In this document: positions 46,018 to 55,090 of the stretch, piece after piece | Layout: the number at the start of each line of letters is the position of its first letter | How positions within the stretch are numbered: the stretch's first letter is position 1 | The notes under the pieces: generated by a model | Told to the model about the DNA's origin: nothing | The model's database searches: none | The model's input: only the letters and a program-made list of their open reading frames with translations | Translations under genes and position numbers: made by a program | NCBI RefSeq assembly: GCF_006715305.1 | Contig: NZ_VFMY01000001.1 | Coordinates: forward strand, 2,418,001 to 2,482,000 | DNA length: 64,000 nt | From: Arthrobacter sp. SLBN-100 | Lineage (GTDB): Bacteria; Actinomycetota; Actinomycetes; Actinomycetales; Micrococcaceae | Direction: 5' to 3'

Positions 46018-46668
46018 ATGGACTCACTTCTTTACGACCTGCCGGCGCTGACCATCCGCCGGATTTCCGTCAGCGAGATGGACAACAACGTGTACCTGCT
46101 GTCCGCCAAAGCCAGCGGTGAGCAGGTGCTGATCGACGCCGCCGACGACCTTCCGGCCATCCAGCAGCTGCTGCAGGGTTCCGCAGCGGATACCTCCGCT
46201 GCACCCACGCTTGCCCTGGTCGCCACCACGCACCAGCACTGGGACCACGTCCGGGCGCTGAAGGGGCTGGTGGAAGCCACGGGTGCGCCCACTGCTGCGG
46301 GAAAGGACGACGCCGATGCGTTGCCCGTCGCGGTTGACCGGCGCCTTGGGCACGGGGACATTGTGGCCGTGGACGGCTTCGAGCTGACGGCAGTTCACTT
46401 GCGCGGGCACACGCCGGGCTCGATCGCGTTTGTGTATGCGGATCCTGAAGGGCCCACCCACATCTTCTCGGGCGACTCGCTGTTCCCCGGCGGAGTGGGC
46501 AACACCCAGAAGGATCCGGAGCGGTTCACCCAGCTTCTCAGCGATGTGAGCGAGCGCTTGTTTGATGCCTACCCGGACTCCGCCGTTGTGCACCCGGGCC
46601 ATGGGAAACCCACAACCCTGGGTGCCGAACGGCCGCACCTGGAGGAGTGGCGCGCCCGCGGCTGGTGA
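46018..46668 (+). CDS. Metallo-beta-lactamase-fold hydrolase
   Basis: 216 residues. Metal motif THQHWDH (HxHxDH), later GHTPGSI and IFSGDSLFPGGVG and HPGHGKPT. Resembles glyoxalase II-like or Rv2752c-unrelated hydrolases of unknown substrate. TAGACT lies 7 bases before the ATG, with no ribosome site. Confidence 0.88.
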   Translation: MDSLLYDLPALTIRRISVSEMDNNVYLLSAKASGEQVLIDAADDLPAIQQLLQGSAADTSAAPTLALVATTHQHWDHVRALKGLVEATGAPTAAGKDDADALPVAVDRRLGHGDIVAVDGFELTAVHLRGHTPGSIAFVYADPEGPTHIFSGDSLFPGGVGNTQKDPERFTQLLSDVSERLFDAYPDSAVVHPGHGKPTTLGAERPHLEEWRARGW

Positions 46669-46706
46669 CGCTCGGGCAGCTGACGCTGCGCTTCGTCGTT
46701 TGCGCT

Positions 46707-46758
46707 GCGCAAAATGCCGGACGCTAGGGATATACCCGTAGCGGCCGGCATTTTGCGT
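46707..46758. repeat. 19-bp inverted repeat between convergent genes
   Basis: Arms 46707-46725 and 46740-46758 (GCGCAAAATGCCGGACGCT and its inverse, two mismatches) enclose the self-complementary AGGGATATACCC. Lies after the MBL gene and before the helicase end, so probably a two-way terminator. Confidence 0.75.
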
Positions 46759-46794
46759 GTCGCCAGCTACTTTGCGTAGCGGAAATCCGTAACT

Positions 46795-48711
46795 TTAGCG
46801 TCCGCGGCGTTCGTTCGACGCCGGAGCCGAGGCACGGCGCGGGCCGCCGCTGCGGGCGGGACGGCCGGAACCGCCGCCGTTGCCAGCACTGTAGGATCCG
46901 CCGGAGGTCCCGCCGGTGTTGGAGGACCAGACGGCCTTGTTGCCGCCGGAAGAAGCCGCACCTGCACCTGCGGAGCGCTGTCCGCCGGTCCGGGTACCTG
47001 CACCAGCGCCGGCTGCGGCACGCTGGCCTGTTGCCGGACGTCCGCTGCGCTGTCCGCCGGAGGAAGCCGGACGGCCTGAGGAAGCGGGACGGCCGGTGCC
47101 GCCCCGGGGAGCGTCGCTGCGGGTTACGCGTGACTCTGCACGACCGTCTGAACCGCGGCCGGCCGATGACCGGCCACCTGCCGCGGGAACGTCGTTGCGG
47201 TGCGTCGAAGCGGTGCCGCGGCCACGGGTGTTGCGGCGGGCAGCCGCTGCGGCGATCGCGCGGTCCTCGTTCTGCTCGGCATTGCGGTCGAATGCTGCAC
47301 GGGCTTCGGTGCGGCCTTCGAAGGTTGCTGCCCGGCGCTCGGCACGGGGAACATCGGTGCGGACGGGCTCCGCCCCAACCTTGCCGCGTCCACCGCGGCC
47401 GCCACGGCCACCGGCAGTGGGTGCAGCCTGGCGGCGTGCCCGCTTGCGCTCGGCGTTGGCACCCGTGGAGGTGCCGCCGCCCTGCTTGGAAGCCTTGGCA
47501 GCCAGTAGCGCGGCGCGGGTCCGCGGGTCGACCTTGTCCGCCATGTCGCCCACGAGCTCGGCAACGATGGGCGAGCTGGCGGTCACGCGCTCGAAGTTAA
47601 CCTCGACGCCGGCGGCCTTCATCAGCTTCTTCACGTCGGTCTGCTGCTCGGGGAGGGTCAGCGTGACCACGGTGCCGTCGGAACCGGCCCGGGCGGTACG
47701 GCCTGACCGGTGCAGGTACGCCTTGTGCTCGGTGGGGGGATCAACGTGGATGACCAGCTCGACGTCGTCCACGTGCACACCACGGGCGGCGACGTCGGTG
47801 GCCACCAGGACGCGGACCTCACCGGAGGAGAACTCGGCCAGGTTGCGGTCACGGGCGTTCTGCGAGAGGTTGCCGTGCAGGTCCACGGCGGGGATCCCGG
47901 CGTCGGTGAGGGTCTTGGCCAGCTTGCGGGCGTGGTGCTTGGTCCGCATAAAGAGGACGCGGCGGCCGGCGCCGGAGGCGAGCTCCACGATCAGCTGCTT
48001 CTTGACGGTCTGGTCGTTGACCACCAGGACGTGGTGCTCCATGGTGGTCACCGCGGCCTGCGGGTCATCCACGGAGTGGGTGAGCGGGTTGGACAGGTAA
48101 CGCTGGACGATCTTGTCCACGCCGTTGTCCAGGGTGGCGGAGAAGAGCAGGCGCTGGCCCTGGCTGGGGGTCATGTCCATGAGCTTCTTCACCACGGGCA
48201 GGAAGCCGAGGTCGGCCATGTGGTCGGCCTCGTCCAGGACGGTGATTTCCACGGCTTCGAGGGTGAGGATGCGCTGGCGGATCAGATCCTCCAGGCGGCC
48301 GGGGCAGGCAATCACAATGTCGACGCCGGCACGCAGGGCCTTTTCCTGGCGCGCCTGGGAGATGCCGCCGTAGATGACGGTGGTGTTCAGGCCGGCGGCC
48401 TTGGCGAGCGGCTCGATGGTGGCGTTGATCTGGGTGGCCAGTTCGCGGGTAGGCGCCAGCACCAGGCCCATGGGGCGGCCGGGCTTGCGGAAGTACGGAG
48501 CTTCACGCTCGGCCAAGCGTGCCACCAGCGGGATGGCGAACGCGATGGTCTTGCCGGAGCCGGTGCGGCCACGGCCCAGGACGTCTCGTCCTGCCAGTGT
48601 GTCGGGGAGGGTCTTCACCTGGATGGGGAACGGGGTTTCGATTCCCTGGGCGGTGAGGGTGTCGGCAAGGGCCTTGGGCGTGCCGAGGGCAGCAAAAGTA
48701 GTCAAAGTCAA
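46795..48711 (-). CDS. DEAD-box ATP-dependent RNA helicase
   Basis: 638 residues. Q motif ETPFPIQVKTLPD, motif I GRTGSGKT, Ia PTRELATQ, II LDEADHMADLGF, III FSATLDN, V ATDVAARGVHVDDV, VI HRSGRTARAG. The C-terminal 220 residues are low complexity, with RGGRGGRG, RSAG and Gly/Ser/Arg repeats, typical of RNA-binding tails. Unwinds RNA, probably in cold adaptation or ribosome assembly. The start is TTG (48711) with a weak ribosome site; the message has a long leader. Confidence 0.93.
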   Translation of the reverse strand: MTLTTFAALGTPKALADTLTAQGIETPFPIQVKTLPDTLAGRDVLGRGRTGSGKTIAFAIPLVARLAEREAPYFRKPGRPMGLVLAPTRELATQINATIEPLAKAAGLNTTVIYGGISQARQEKALRAGVDIVIACPGRLEDLIRQRILTLEAVEITVLDEADHMADLGFLPVVKKLMDMTPSQGQRLLFSATLDNGVDKIVQRYLSNPLTHSVDDPQAAVTTMEHHVLVVNDQTVKKQLIVELASGAGRRVLFMRTKHHARKLAKTLTDAGIPAVDLHGNLSQNARDRNLAEFSSGEVRVLVATDVAARGVHVDDVELVIHVDPPTEHKAYLHRSGRTARAGSDGTVVTLTLPEQQTDVKKLMKAAGVEVNFERVTASSPIVAELVGDMADKVDPRTRAALLAAKASKQGGGTSTGANAERKRARRQAAPTAGGRGGRGGRGKVGAEPVRTDVPRAERRAATFEGRTEARAAFDRNAEQNEDRAIAAAAARRNTRGRGTASTHRNDVPAAGGRSSAGRGSDGRAESRVTRSDAPRGGTGRPASSGRPASSGGQRSGRPATGQRAAAGAGAGTRTGGQRSAGAGAASSGGNKAVWSSNTGGTSGGSYSAGNGGGSGRPARSGGPRRASAPASNERRGR

Positions 48712-48945
48712 AGGTCTTTCAGGCGGTATCCGTACGGATATCGGCCCCCGACGCCGGTTGGCCCAGGGGGTTCGCCGAAGAAAATTCAGGTGGTCAACCA
48801 GCCTGCTGCCGCTTATACAAAACGGCGGCCGGGACCAAATGGAACGCGTTCATCGACGCAGGATGTGCCTCTCACATGAAAAAAGCCCACTCCCCAAACT
48901 TCGGGACTAAGCGGGCATCACTGCACATCAAGTTCCACCAGTCTA
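48712..48945 (-). promoter_or_regulatory. Leader of the DEAD-box helicase with early terminator-like hairpin
   Basis: A -10 TAGACT (48940-48945) predicts a start near 48933, so the leader is about 220 bases. At 48879-48915 is a GC-rich hairpin (GCCCGCTTAGTCCC...GGGGAGTGGGC) followed on the minus strand by six T, as in an intrinsic terminator. It may attenuate the helicase gene or end a small RNA. Confidence 0.5.
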
Positions 48946-49045
48946 CCATCCCCCGCGTCCGCTCCCGTCGCGGGCACGGTTTCCCCACCGGCCGCTGCCT
49001 GGTTGGGGCGTTGCCAACACCGGCGGTGCGGGGCAGGGTGGAGGC

Positions 49046-49807
49046 ATGACTGAACACGCGGCCCACCCTCAGGAACACCAAGCAGCGCACGACGGCGGCC
49101 CCGGCCTTCCGGGCGGCCCCGGCCTTTCGGGCGACAGCGGTGGTCAGGGAATAAGGGACGCGGCGTCCCTGTGGGACGAACGGTACCGCAGCAAGCCTCA
49201 GGTCTGGAGTGGCAAGCCGAACCCCCAGCTGGTGCGGGAAGCCGGCGGCCTCCGGCCTGGACATGCCCTCGACCTGGGCTGCGGCGAAGGCGCGGACGCC
49301 ATCTGGCTGGCGCAGCACGGCTGGACGGTCACCGCAGTCGACGTTTCCGCCGTTGCACTGGCACGGGCGCACGGACACGAGAAGGCAGCCCTGGCGCGGG
49401 AAAGCGTCCACGCGGCAGAGGGCGCCATCGCCAGCAGGATCCAGTGGCAGCAGGCCGACCTCGAGCAGTGGCAGCCCGAAGACTCCTACGACCTCGTGAC
49501 CTCGCAGTTCCTCCACTCCCAGGAGCTGGCCTGGCAGGGACCGCTCCGCGCGGCCGCCGCGGCCGTCAAACCAGGCGGAACCCTGCTGGTGGTGGGCCAC
49601 CACCCGGACCGGTTGCCGCCGTGGGGAGGAGCGCACCCCCACCACAACATGTTCTACACGGCTGATGAACTGGTCCGGGAGTTGGGACTGGACGGCCCCG
49701 AATGGCAGCTCGAAGTGCAGACCAGCCGGGAGCGGCCGGTGACCGGACCGGACGGCCAGCAGGCCACCATCGCGGATGTGGTGGTCCGGGCCAGCCGGCT
49801 CCCCTGA
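49046..49807 (+). CDS. Class I SAM-dependent methyltransferase
   Basis: 253 residues. His/Gly/Pro-rich N-terminus (1-38), then a Rossmann-type MTase: HALDLGCGEGADAIWLAQHG (motif I), VTAVDVSAVALARA, QQADLEQWQP, DLVTSQFLHS and VKPGGTLLVVGHH. Substrate unknown; the opening DAASLWDERYRSKPQVWSGKPNP is typical of a widespread subgroup. Confidence 0.85.
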   Translation: MTEHAAHPQEHQAAHDGGPGLPGGPGLSGDSGGQGIRDAASLWDERYRSKPQVWSGKPNPQLVREAGGLRPGHALDLGCGEGADAIWLAQHGWTVTAVDVSAVALARAHGHEKAALARESVHAAEGAIASRIQWQQADLEQWQPEDSYDLVTSQFLHSQELAWQGPLRAAAAAVKPGGTLLVVGHHPDRLPPWGGAHPHHNMFYTADELVRELGLDGPEWQLEVQTSRERPVTGPDGQQATIADVVVRASRLP

Positions 49808-49819
49808 GTCCTGCGAGGG

Positions 49820-51268
49820 CTACCGGGCAGCCGCCCGGCTGGTGACCCGCGGCGCCACTGCCACCGCGGCTGCGGCGAGCACGGCGCACAGTGCAAAGAC
49901 CCCGGCGAAGGATTCGGTCGTCGTCGTGAACGCGGCGAAAACGATACCCGTGGCGGCCAGCGCCAGCGCACCGCCCAGTGAGTCCGAGATGGACATGGCC
50001 GAACTGTTGAAGCCCTCGTTCTCCTTGCTCGAAAGCGCCAGCGTCATCACGCTCAGCCGCGGATAAAGCAGGCCCATGCCGCCGCCCGCGAGGACCCACC
50101 CGGCGATGACGACGACGGGCGGCCAGTGCAGCGCGGCGGTTGCCAGCGCGAGGAGCACAGCTGCGAGGACCATGAATGAGCCGGTGCGGACGGCACCGCG
50201 GTGGGACAACCGGGTGCCGAGCCGGCCTTGGACTGCCGAGGCTCCCGCCCACGCAAGCGCTCCGCCGGTGAGGGTGAGGCCGGCAAAGGTGGGCGAAAAG
50301 GTGTACTGCTCAATCAGCAGATACGGCAGGTAGACCTCCGCGCCGAAGAACCCGGCCGCCACGAGTCCGCGCACCAGGATCACGCTCGGCAGGCCGCGCC
50401 GGGCGGCGAGCGTCCCCATCGGCACCAGCGGCCGCACGGCCACCAGGGCAGTGACGACGGCGGCCACCGCCAGCAGTGTCGGCGCGGCGGCGAAGCCCGG
50501 GAGCCGGACCTCCCGCGAGAGGTTGAGGCCCAGCACGGCAAGCGCGGCCAGGCTGGCCCAGGCGAGCCGGCCCAGGGCCCACGGCGGGGGTGGCTTCCCC
50601 GAGGCGGCGCCCTGCTCCTCGGCAGGCGCCATGTTTCGCAGCACCGGCACGATCATCACAAGGGCTGGAATGACCAGCCCCACCACGCCCAGGAACACCC
50701 AGTGCCAGCTGAACACCTGCGCCACCATGCCGGCGGCAAACGGCCCCACCAGGGACGGGACCACCCAGGCCGCGGAGAACGCGGCGAAGATCTTGGGGTG
50801 CAGCAGCCCGGGGTAGATCCGGGCCACCAACACATAGAGCGCCACTGTCAGGGCACCGCCGCCCAGCCCCTGCACCAGCCGGCCCGCCACCAGCAGCGGC
50901 ATGGACACAGCGGTGCCCGCGATCAGCAGTCCCGCTACGAACAGCACCACGGACCCATAGAGGGGGACGGTGGGGCCGTGGCGGTCGGACCAGTTCCCGG
51001 CTGCAACCATCCCGATCACCCCGGTGGCCAGCGGGCCTGCGAAGGCCAGGGCGTACAGGTCCGCGCCGTGCAGTTCGCGGCTCACCACGGGCATGATGGT
51101 GGTCACCGCGAGGGATTCGAACGCGGCCAGGAACACCAGCCCGGACGCGCCGATTGTCACCCACAGGTACGGCCGCTGCAGGATGCCGGAATGGGTGCCT
51201 GCCGGTGGAAGGGTTGTGTCGCGCACGCTTCTGGCCCGATCGGTTGTTAGGGACGTGCTCCACAGCAT
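49820..51268 (-). CDS. MFS transporter (drug-efflux type)
   Basis: 482 residues, 14-helix-like pattern. Family motif AAGNWSDRHGPTVPL after helix 2, and LVAGRLVQGLGGGALTVALYVLVA and PSLVGPFAAGMVAQ (motif C). Resembles Bcr/Tet-like efflux pumps. The start 51268 is 6 bases after TACCCT, with no ribosome site. Convergent with the methyltransferase gene. Confidence 0.88.
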   Translation of the reverse strand: MLWSTSLTTDRARSVRDTTLPPAGTHSGILQRPYLWVTIGASGLVFLAAFESLAVTTIMPVVSRELHGADLYALAFAGPLATGVIGMVAAGNWSDRHGPTVPLYGSVVLFVAGLLIAGTAVSMPLLVAGRLVQGLGGGALTVALYVLVARIYPGLLHPKIFAAFSAAWVVPSLVGPFAAGMVAQVFSWHWVFLGVVGLVIPALVMIVPVLRNMAPAEEQGAASGKPPPPWALGRLAWASLAALAVLGLNLSREVRLPGFAAAPTLLAVAAVVTALVAVRPLVPMGTLAARRGLPSVILVRGLVAAGFFGAEVYLPYLLIEQYTFSPTFAGLTLTGGALAWAGASAVQGRLGTRLSHRGAVRTGSFMVLAAVLLALATAALHWPPVVVIAGWVLAGGGMGLLYPRLSVMTLALSSKENEGFNSSAMSISDSLGGALALAATGIVFAAFTTTTESFAGVFALCAVLAAAAVAVAPRVTSRAAAR

Positions 51269-51288
51269 AGCCGCAGGGTACGACGCCC

Positions 51289-52320
51289 CTACCCGGCGCC
51301 CGCCACCGCAGCAGGAACGATGACGCGTCCGGTGGCCGTCGAGTCCCGGTTCAGCATCCACCCCACCCGCTTGACCGTACTCAGCATCACCACGCTCTCC
51401 ACCAGTTCGATTCCTGGGATCCGCTGCTGCAGGGCAAGCTCGGCGTTCATAACGTCGGCCAGCGACTGCAGCCACATGATGATCACAAAGTTGGTGCGGC
51501 CCGTGGTGGAGGCACTGAGCCGGACGTTGCGGAGGCCCCTAAGCTCGGCCGCGGCAGCCTCATGCTGCCCCGGCGGGACGTTGGCGAACCACTGGCAGGT
51601 CACGGGGTAGCCGGAGAACTTCTGCGCCACTTCGCAGCGGAAGGAAAGCACCCTGCTGGCCAGGACCCGGTTCAGCTGGCGCTGCACCGTTGCCGGGTGG
51701 CGGCCCAACTCCCGCGCAATGTCGGCCGCCGTCGCCCGCCCGTCCCTGGCAAGGAAGGGAAGCAGGGCCAGGTGGCTTTTGGGCAGGGGCTCGGTGACGG
51801 AATCCGAAGGCGACGACCCCGCCGCTTCGGGACCCGCCTTCGCCTGCAGGGCCGCGATCTGGGCGCGGTCCAGCACATTCAGGCGCCAGGCGTAACCGCC
51901 CGAGTGCAGCCTGGTGCACAGGGCGGTTTGGTACTTCAGCAGACCCTCGATGTCCTGGAGCCGGGACGCCACGGCCGTAGTGAACTCCTCGAGGGACTGG
52001 GTGAGGACCGTCAGCATCAGGTCCCGGTTGCTGGCCGCCTCCTCAATGGTGACAATCTCGGGGACGGCGGCCAGCGACTCCGTCACCTCGGCGCGGCGGT
52101 GCATGTCGCAGTCAACGTCCACCAGTGCCAGGCACATCTGTTTGGGGTCGCCCATCAGGTGGGCGGTCACCCACGCCGCTCCTGCACCGCGGACCCGTTC
52201 CCACCGCGCCGCAAGCGTAGTGGCGTGAACACCAAGAATTTCGCCTGCGTCCGCCCAGCTGATCCTCGGCGCGACCTCCAGCGCGTTAATGAGGGCGAGG
52301 TCCTCCTCACTCAGTTCCAT
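51289..52320 (-). CDS. Lrp/AsnC-family regulator with two DNA-binding/ligand modules
   Basis: 343 residues. Two repeats of an AsnC-type unit: HTH (ISWADAGEILGVHATTLAARWERV, residues 20-45) with a following RAM-like half (to about 150), then another HTH (TAADIARELGRHPATVQRQLNRVL) with a C-terminal RAM half. Such double Lrp proteins are typical of actinobacteria. Chosen start ATG at 52320; 52329 is possible. Divergent from the M20/MHS pair, which it may regulate. Confidence 0.85.
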   Translation of the reverse strand: MELSEEDLALINALEVAPRISWADAGEILGVHATTLAARWERVRGAGAAWVTAHLMGDPKQMCLALVDVDCDMHRRAEVTESLAAVPEIVTIEEAASNRDLMLTVLTQSLEEFTTAVASRLQDIEGLLKYQTALCTRLHSGGYAWRLNVLDRAQIAALQAKAGPEAAGSSPSDSVTEPLPKSHLALLPFLARDGRATAADIARELGRHPATVQRQLNRVLASRVLSFRCEVAQKFSGYPVTCQWFANVPPGQHEAAAAELRGLRNVRLSASTTGRTNFVIIMWLQSLADVMNAELALQQRIPGIELVESVVMLSTVKRVGWMLNRDSTATGRVIVPAAVAGAG

Positions 52321-52452
52321 GCTCCCCATTCTTCCGCAGTGATGCATAAAACGTGGAAGAAAAAGAGTGGGAGTGCATCTTTCGAGCAGTTTTAGCTGAT
52401 GTGAACCAAGTCACCCCAGACTTAAGGCAACTGATTCTTTGAAGGAGCAGCA

Positions 52453-53706
52453 ATGACCATCGCATCCCCGGCCAAGGAACTGCAGCACGAATTGACCCGG
52501 TTCCGCCACGCCATGCACCAGGAGCCCGAAATCGGCCTTGACCTGCCCCGGACACAGGAAAAAGTCCTCCGGGCATTGGACGGGCTGCCTTACGAAATCA
52601 CCCTCGGCAAGGAGACGACGTCGGTCACGGCAGTGTTGCGCGGCACCGGCGGGGCAGCAGCAACTGGCGAAGCAGGGCAGGATCAGCCGGCGGCGCCATC
52701 GGTGCTCCTGCGCGCGGATATGGACGGCCTCCCCGTCCAGGAGAAAACCGGCGTCGAGTTCACCTCCCGCGTGGACGGCGCCATGCACGCCTGCGGCCAC
52801 GACCTCCACACCGCCATGCTCACCGGCGCCGCCACACTGCTGGCGGAGAACCGGCACCGCCTGGCCGGCGACGTCGTCCTGATGTTCCAGCCCGGAGAGG
52901 AAGGGTTCGACGGCGCCAGCTACATGATCCGCGAAGGGGTGCTGGACGCGCCCGGGCGCCGGGTGGACGCGGCGTACGGCATGCATGTGTTCTCCGCCCT
53001 CGAACCGCACGGCACCTTCGCTACCAAACCCGGCGTGATGCTCAGCGCGTCCGACGGCCTGGTGGTGACGGTGCTCGGCGCAGGCGGCCACGGCTCCGCC
53101 CCGCACACCGCCAAGGATCCGGTAACGGCGGCTGCCGAGATGGTCACCGCGCTGCAGGTGATGATCACCCGCCAGTTCAACATGTTCGATCCCGTGGTCC
53201 TGTCCGTCGGCGTCCTCCATGCCGGCACCAAGCGGAACGTCATTCCGGAGACGGCACGGATCGAAGCCACCATCCGGACCTTCTCCGAGGCCTCCCGCCA
53301 GAAACTGATGGATTCGATTCCGCGCCTCCTGCAAGGCATCGCGGCAGCACACGGCCTGGAGGTTGACGTCGACTACCAGCAGGAGTACCCCCTCACCATC
53401 ACTGACGACGATGAAACCCGTACTGCCGAGAACATCATCACCGAAATGTTCGGCGATTCACGGCTCTCCCGCTGGGCAACTCCCCTGAGCGGCTCGGAGG
53501 ACTTCTCCAGGGTGCTGGCCGAAGTACCCGGCACCTTCATCGGCCTCAGCGCCGTCCCGCGCGGCGCCGACCATACCGTTTCACCCTTCAACCACTCACC
53601 GTATGCAACGTTCGACGACGGCGTGCTGGCCGACGGCGCCGCCCTCTACGCCGAACTGGCCATGCAGCGCCTGGCCGCACTTTCGTCCACCCGCAGCACC
53701 TCCTGA
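52453..53706 (+). CDS. M20-family amidohydrolase (hippurate hydrolase-like)
   Basis: 417 residues. Metal ligands in LLRADMDGLPV, MHACGHDLHTAML, FQPGEEGFDG, YGMHVFS and the C-terminal HTVSPFNHSPY. Hydrolyses N-acyl amino acids, such as hippurate. Ribosome site GAAGGAG. Followed by a metabolite carrier, so the pair probably imports and cleaves an acyl-amino acid. Divergent from the Lrp regulator. Confidence 0.9.
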   Translation: MTIASPAKELQHELTRFRHAMHQEPEIGLDLPRTQEKVLRALDGLPYEITLGKETTSVTAVLRGTGGAAATGEAGQDQPAAPSVLLRADMDGLPVQEKTGVEFTSRVDGAMHACGHDLHTAMLTGAATLLAENRHRLAGDVVLMFQPGEEGFDGASYMIREGVLDAPGRRVDAAYGMHVFSALEPHGTFATKPGVMLSASDGLVVTVLGAGGHGSAPHTAKDPVTAAAEMVTALQVMITRQFNMFDPVVLSVGVLHAGTKRNVIPETARIEATIRTFSEASRQKLMDSIPRLLQGIAAAHGLEVDVDYQQEYPLTITDDDETRTAENIITEMFGDSRLSRWATPLSGSEDFSRVLAEVPGTFIGLSAVPRGADHTVSPFNHSPYATFDDGVLADGAALYAELAMQRLAALSSTRSTS

Positions 53707-53733
53707 TCCACCCTTTCCAGGAAGAGAACTCAG

Positions 53734-55023
53734 ATGACCACTACCGTCAACCCGCCGCGCAGCGCGCGCACGGCACTGCGGAAAACCATCGTCGGCACCG
53801 GGATCGGCAATGCCGTCGAATGGTACGACTGGGCGATTTATGCAACCTTCACCCCCTTCATAGCGAGCCAGCTGTTCAGCAAGGCGGACCCGGCGTCGGC
53901 CGTTCTGTCCACCCTGGCGATCTTCGCCGTCGGTTTCGTCGCCCGGCCCTTCGGCGGCTTCCTGTTCGGCTGGATCGGCGACCGCGTGGGCCGCAAGACG
54001 TCCATGACCCTCGCGGTGGGGCTGGCGTCGCTCGGCAGCCTCATGATCGGGATCGCCCCCACCTTCGCCAGCATCGGGGCCTGGGCGTCACTGATGCTGC
54101 TGGTGGCCCGGCTGGTGCAGGGCCTGGCGCACGGCGGCGAGCTGCCGTCGTCGCAAACGTACCTGTCCGAGATGGCGCCGAAGGAAAAGCGCGGCTTCTG
54201 GGCCACCCTGATCTACACCTCGGGGACGGTGGGCATCCTGTTCGGCACGCTCCTGGGCGCCGTCCTGAACATGGCACTCAGCACCGAGGTCATGAACGCC
54301 TGGGGATGGCGCATCCCGTTCCTGATCGGCGCCGCACTGGGGCTGTACGCACTGATCATGCGGTCCCGGCTGCACGAAACCGAGGCGTTCGAAAGCGAAT
54401 CCGCCGGCGCGAAGCGTGCTCCGATCTGGCCGCAGATTGTCCGCCACCGGAAACAGGCCCTGCAGGTCGTCGGCCTGACCGTCGGCCTCACGGTGATCTA
54501 CTACATCTGGGGCGTGGTGGCCCCCAGCTACGCCACCACGGCACTGAAGATCGACCGCGGCGAAGCCCTGTGGGCCGGCGTCATCGGGAACATCGTCTTC
54601 ATCGCGGCGCTGCCGCTGTGGGGCAAACTGTCGGACAAGATCGGCCGCAAGAAGGTGCTGTGGGCCGGCGCCATCGGGTCCGCCGTGATGCACTTCCCTA
54701 TGACCTGGCTGCTGAAGGACTCTGCGTGGCAACTGGCCGTGGGTATGTCCGTGATGCTGGTCTTCATCGCAGCGAGTGCCGCGATTGTCCCGGCCGTGTA
54801 CGCCGAGCTCTTCCCCACCAGCATCCGCACCGTGGGCGTGGGCGTCCCCTACTCCATCTGCGTGGCGCTGTTCGGCGGCACCGCCCCGTACCTGCAGCAG
54901 TGGCTCGGCACCACCCTCCACATGCCGGACCTGTTCAACGTCTACGCCGTCCTGCTGCTCGTGGTCAGCGCCGCATTCGTCTTCACCATCCCCGAGACCA
55001 AGGGCAAGGACCTCACCCGCTAG
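53734..55023 (+). CDS. MHS-family (metabolite:H+ symporter) MFS transporter
   Basis: 429 residues, 12 helices. N-terminus IVGTGIGNAVEWYDWAIYATF is diagnostic for MHS proteins (ShiA/ProP-like), as are GWIGDRVGRKTSMTL, LVQGLAHGGELPSSQTYLSEMAPKEKRGF and PAVYAELFPTSIRTVGVGVPYS. Imports an organic acid, betaine or acyl-amino acid. Ribosome site GGAAG. Twenty-seven bases after the hydrolase gene. Confidence 0.9.
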   Translation: MTTTVNPPRSARTALRKTIVGTGIGNAVEWYDWAIYATFTPFIASQLFSKADPASAVLSTLAIFAVGFVARPFGGFLFGWIGDRVGRKTSMTLAVGLASLGSLMIGIAPTFASIGAWASLMLLVARLVQGLAHGGELPSSQTYLSEMAPKEKRGFWATLIYTSGTVGILFGTLLGAVLNMALSTEVMNAWGWRIPFLIGAALGLYALIMRSRLHETEAFESESAGAKRAPIWPQIVRHRKQALQVVGLTVGLTVIYYIWGVVAPSYATTALKIDRGEALWAGVIGNIVFIAALPLWGKLSDKIGRKKVLWAGAIGSAVMHFPMTWLLKDSAWQLAVGMSVMLVFIAASAAIVPAVYAELFPTSIRTVGVGVPYSICVALFGGTAPYLQQWLGTTLHMPDLFNVYAVLLLVVSAAFVFTIPETKGKDLTR

Positions 55024-55039
55024 CTTTCCCAAGTCGGTA

Positions 55040-55081
55040 GCAGCAGGTATCGTTTTGAACGCTCAAAACGACACCTGCTGC
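55040..55081. repeat. 19-bp inverted repeat between convergent MFS genes
   Basis: GCAGCAGGTATCGTTTTGA (55040-55058) and its inverse (55063-55081), one mismatch, loop ACGC. Placed between the MHS carrier and the CynX-like gene; a likely bidirectional terminator. Confidence 0.75.
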
Positions 55082-55090
55082 CAGCTGGTT

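Noticed and set aside
50201..51263. Long plus- and minus-strand frames overlapping the MFS gene at 49820-51268
   Set aside because: Shadow frames of a strongly hydrophobic transporter; products are charged and repetitive without domains.
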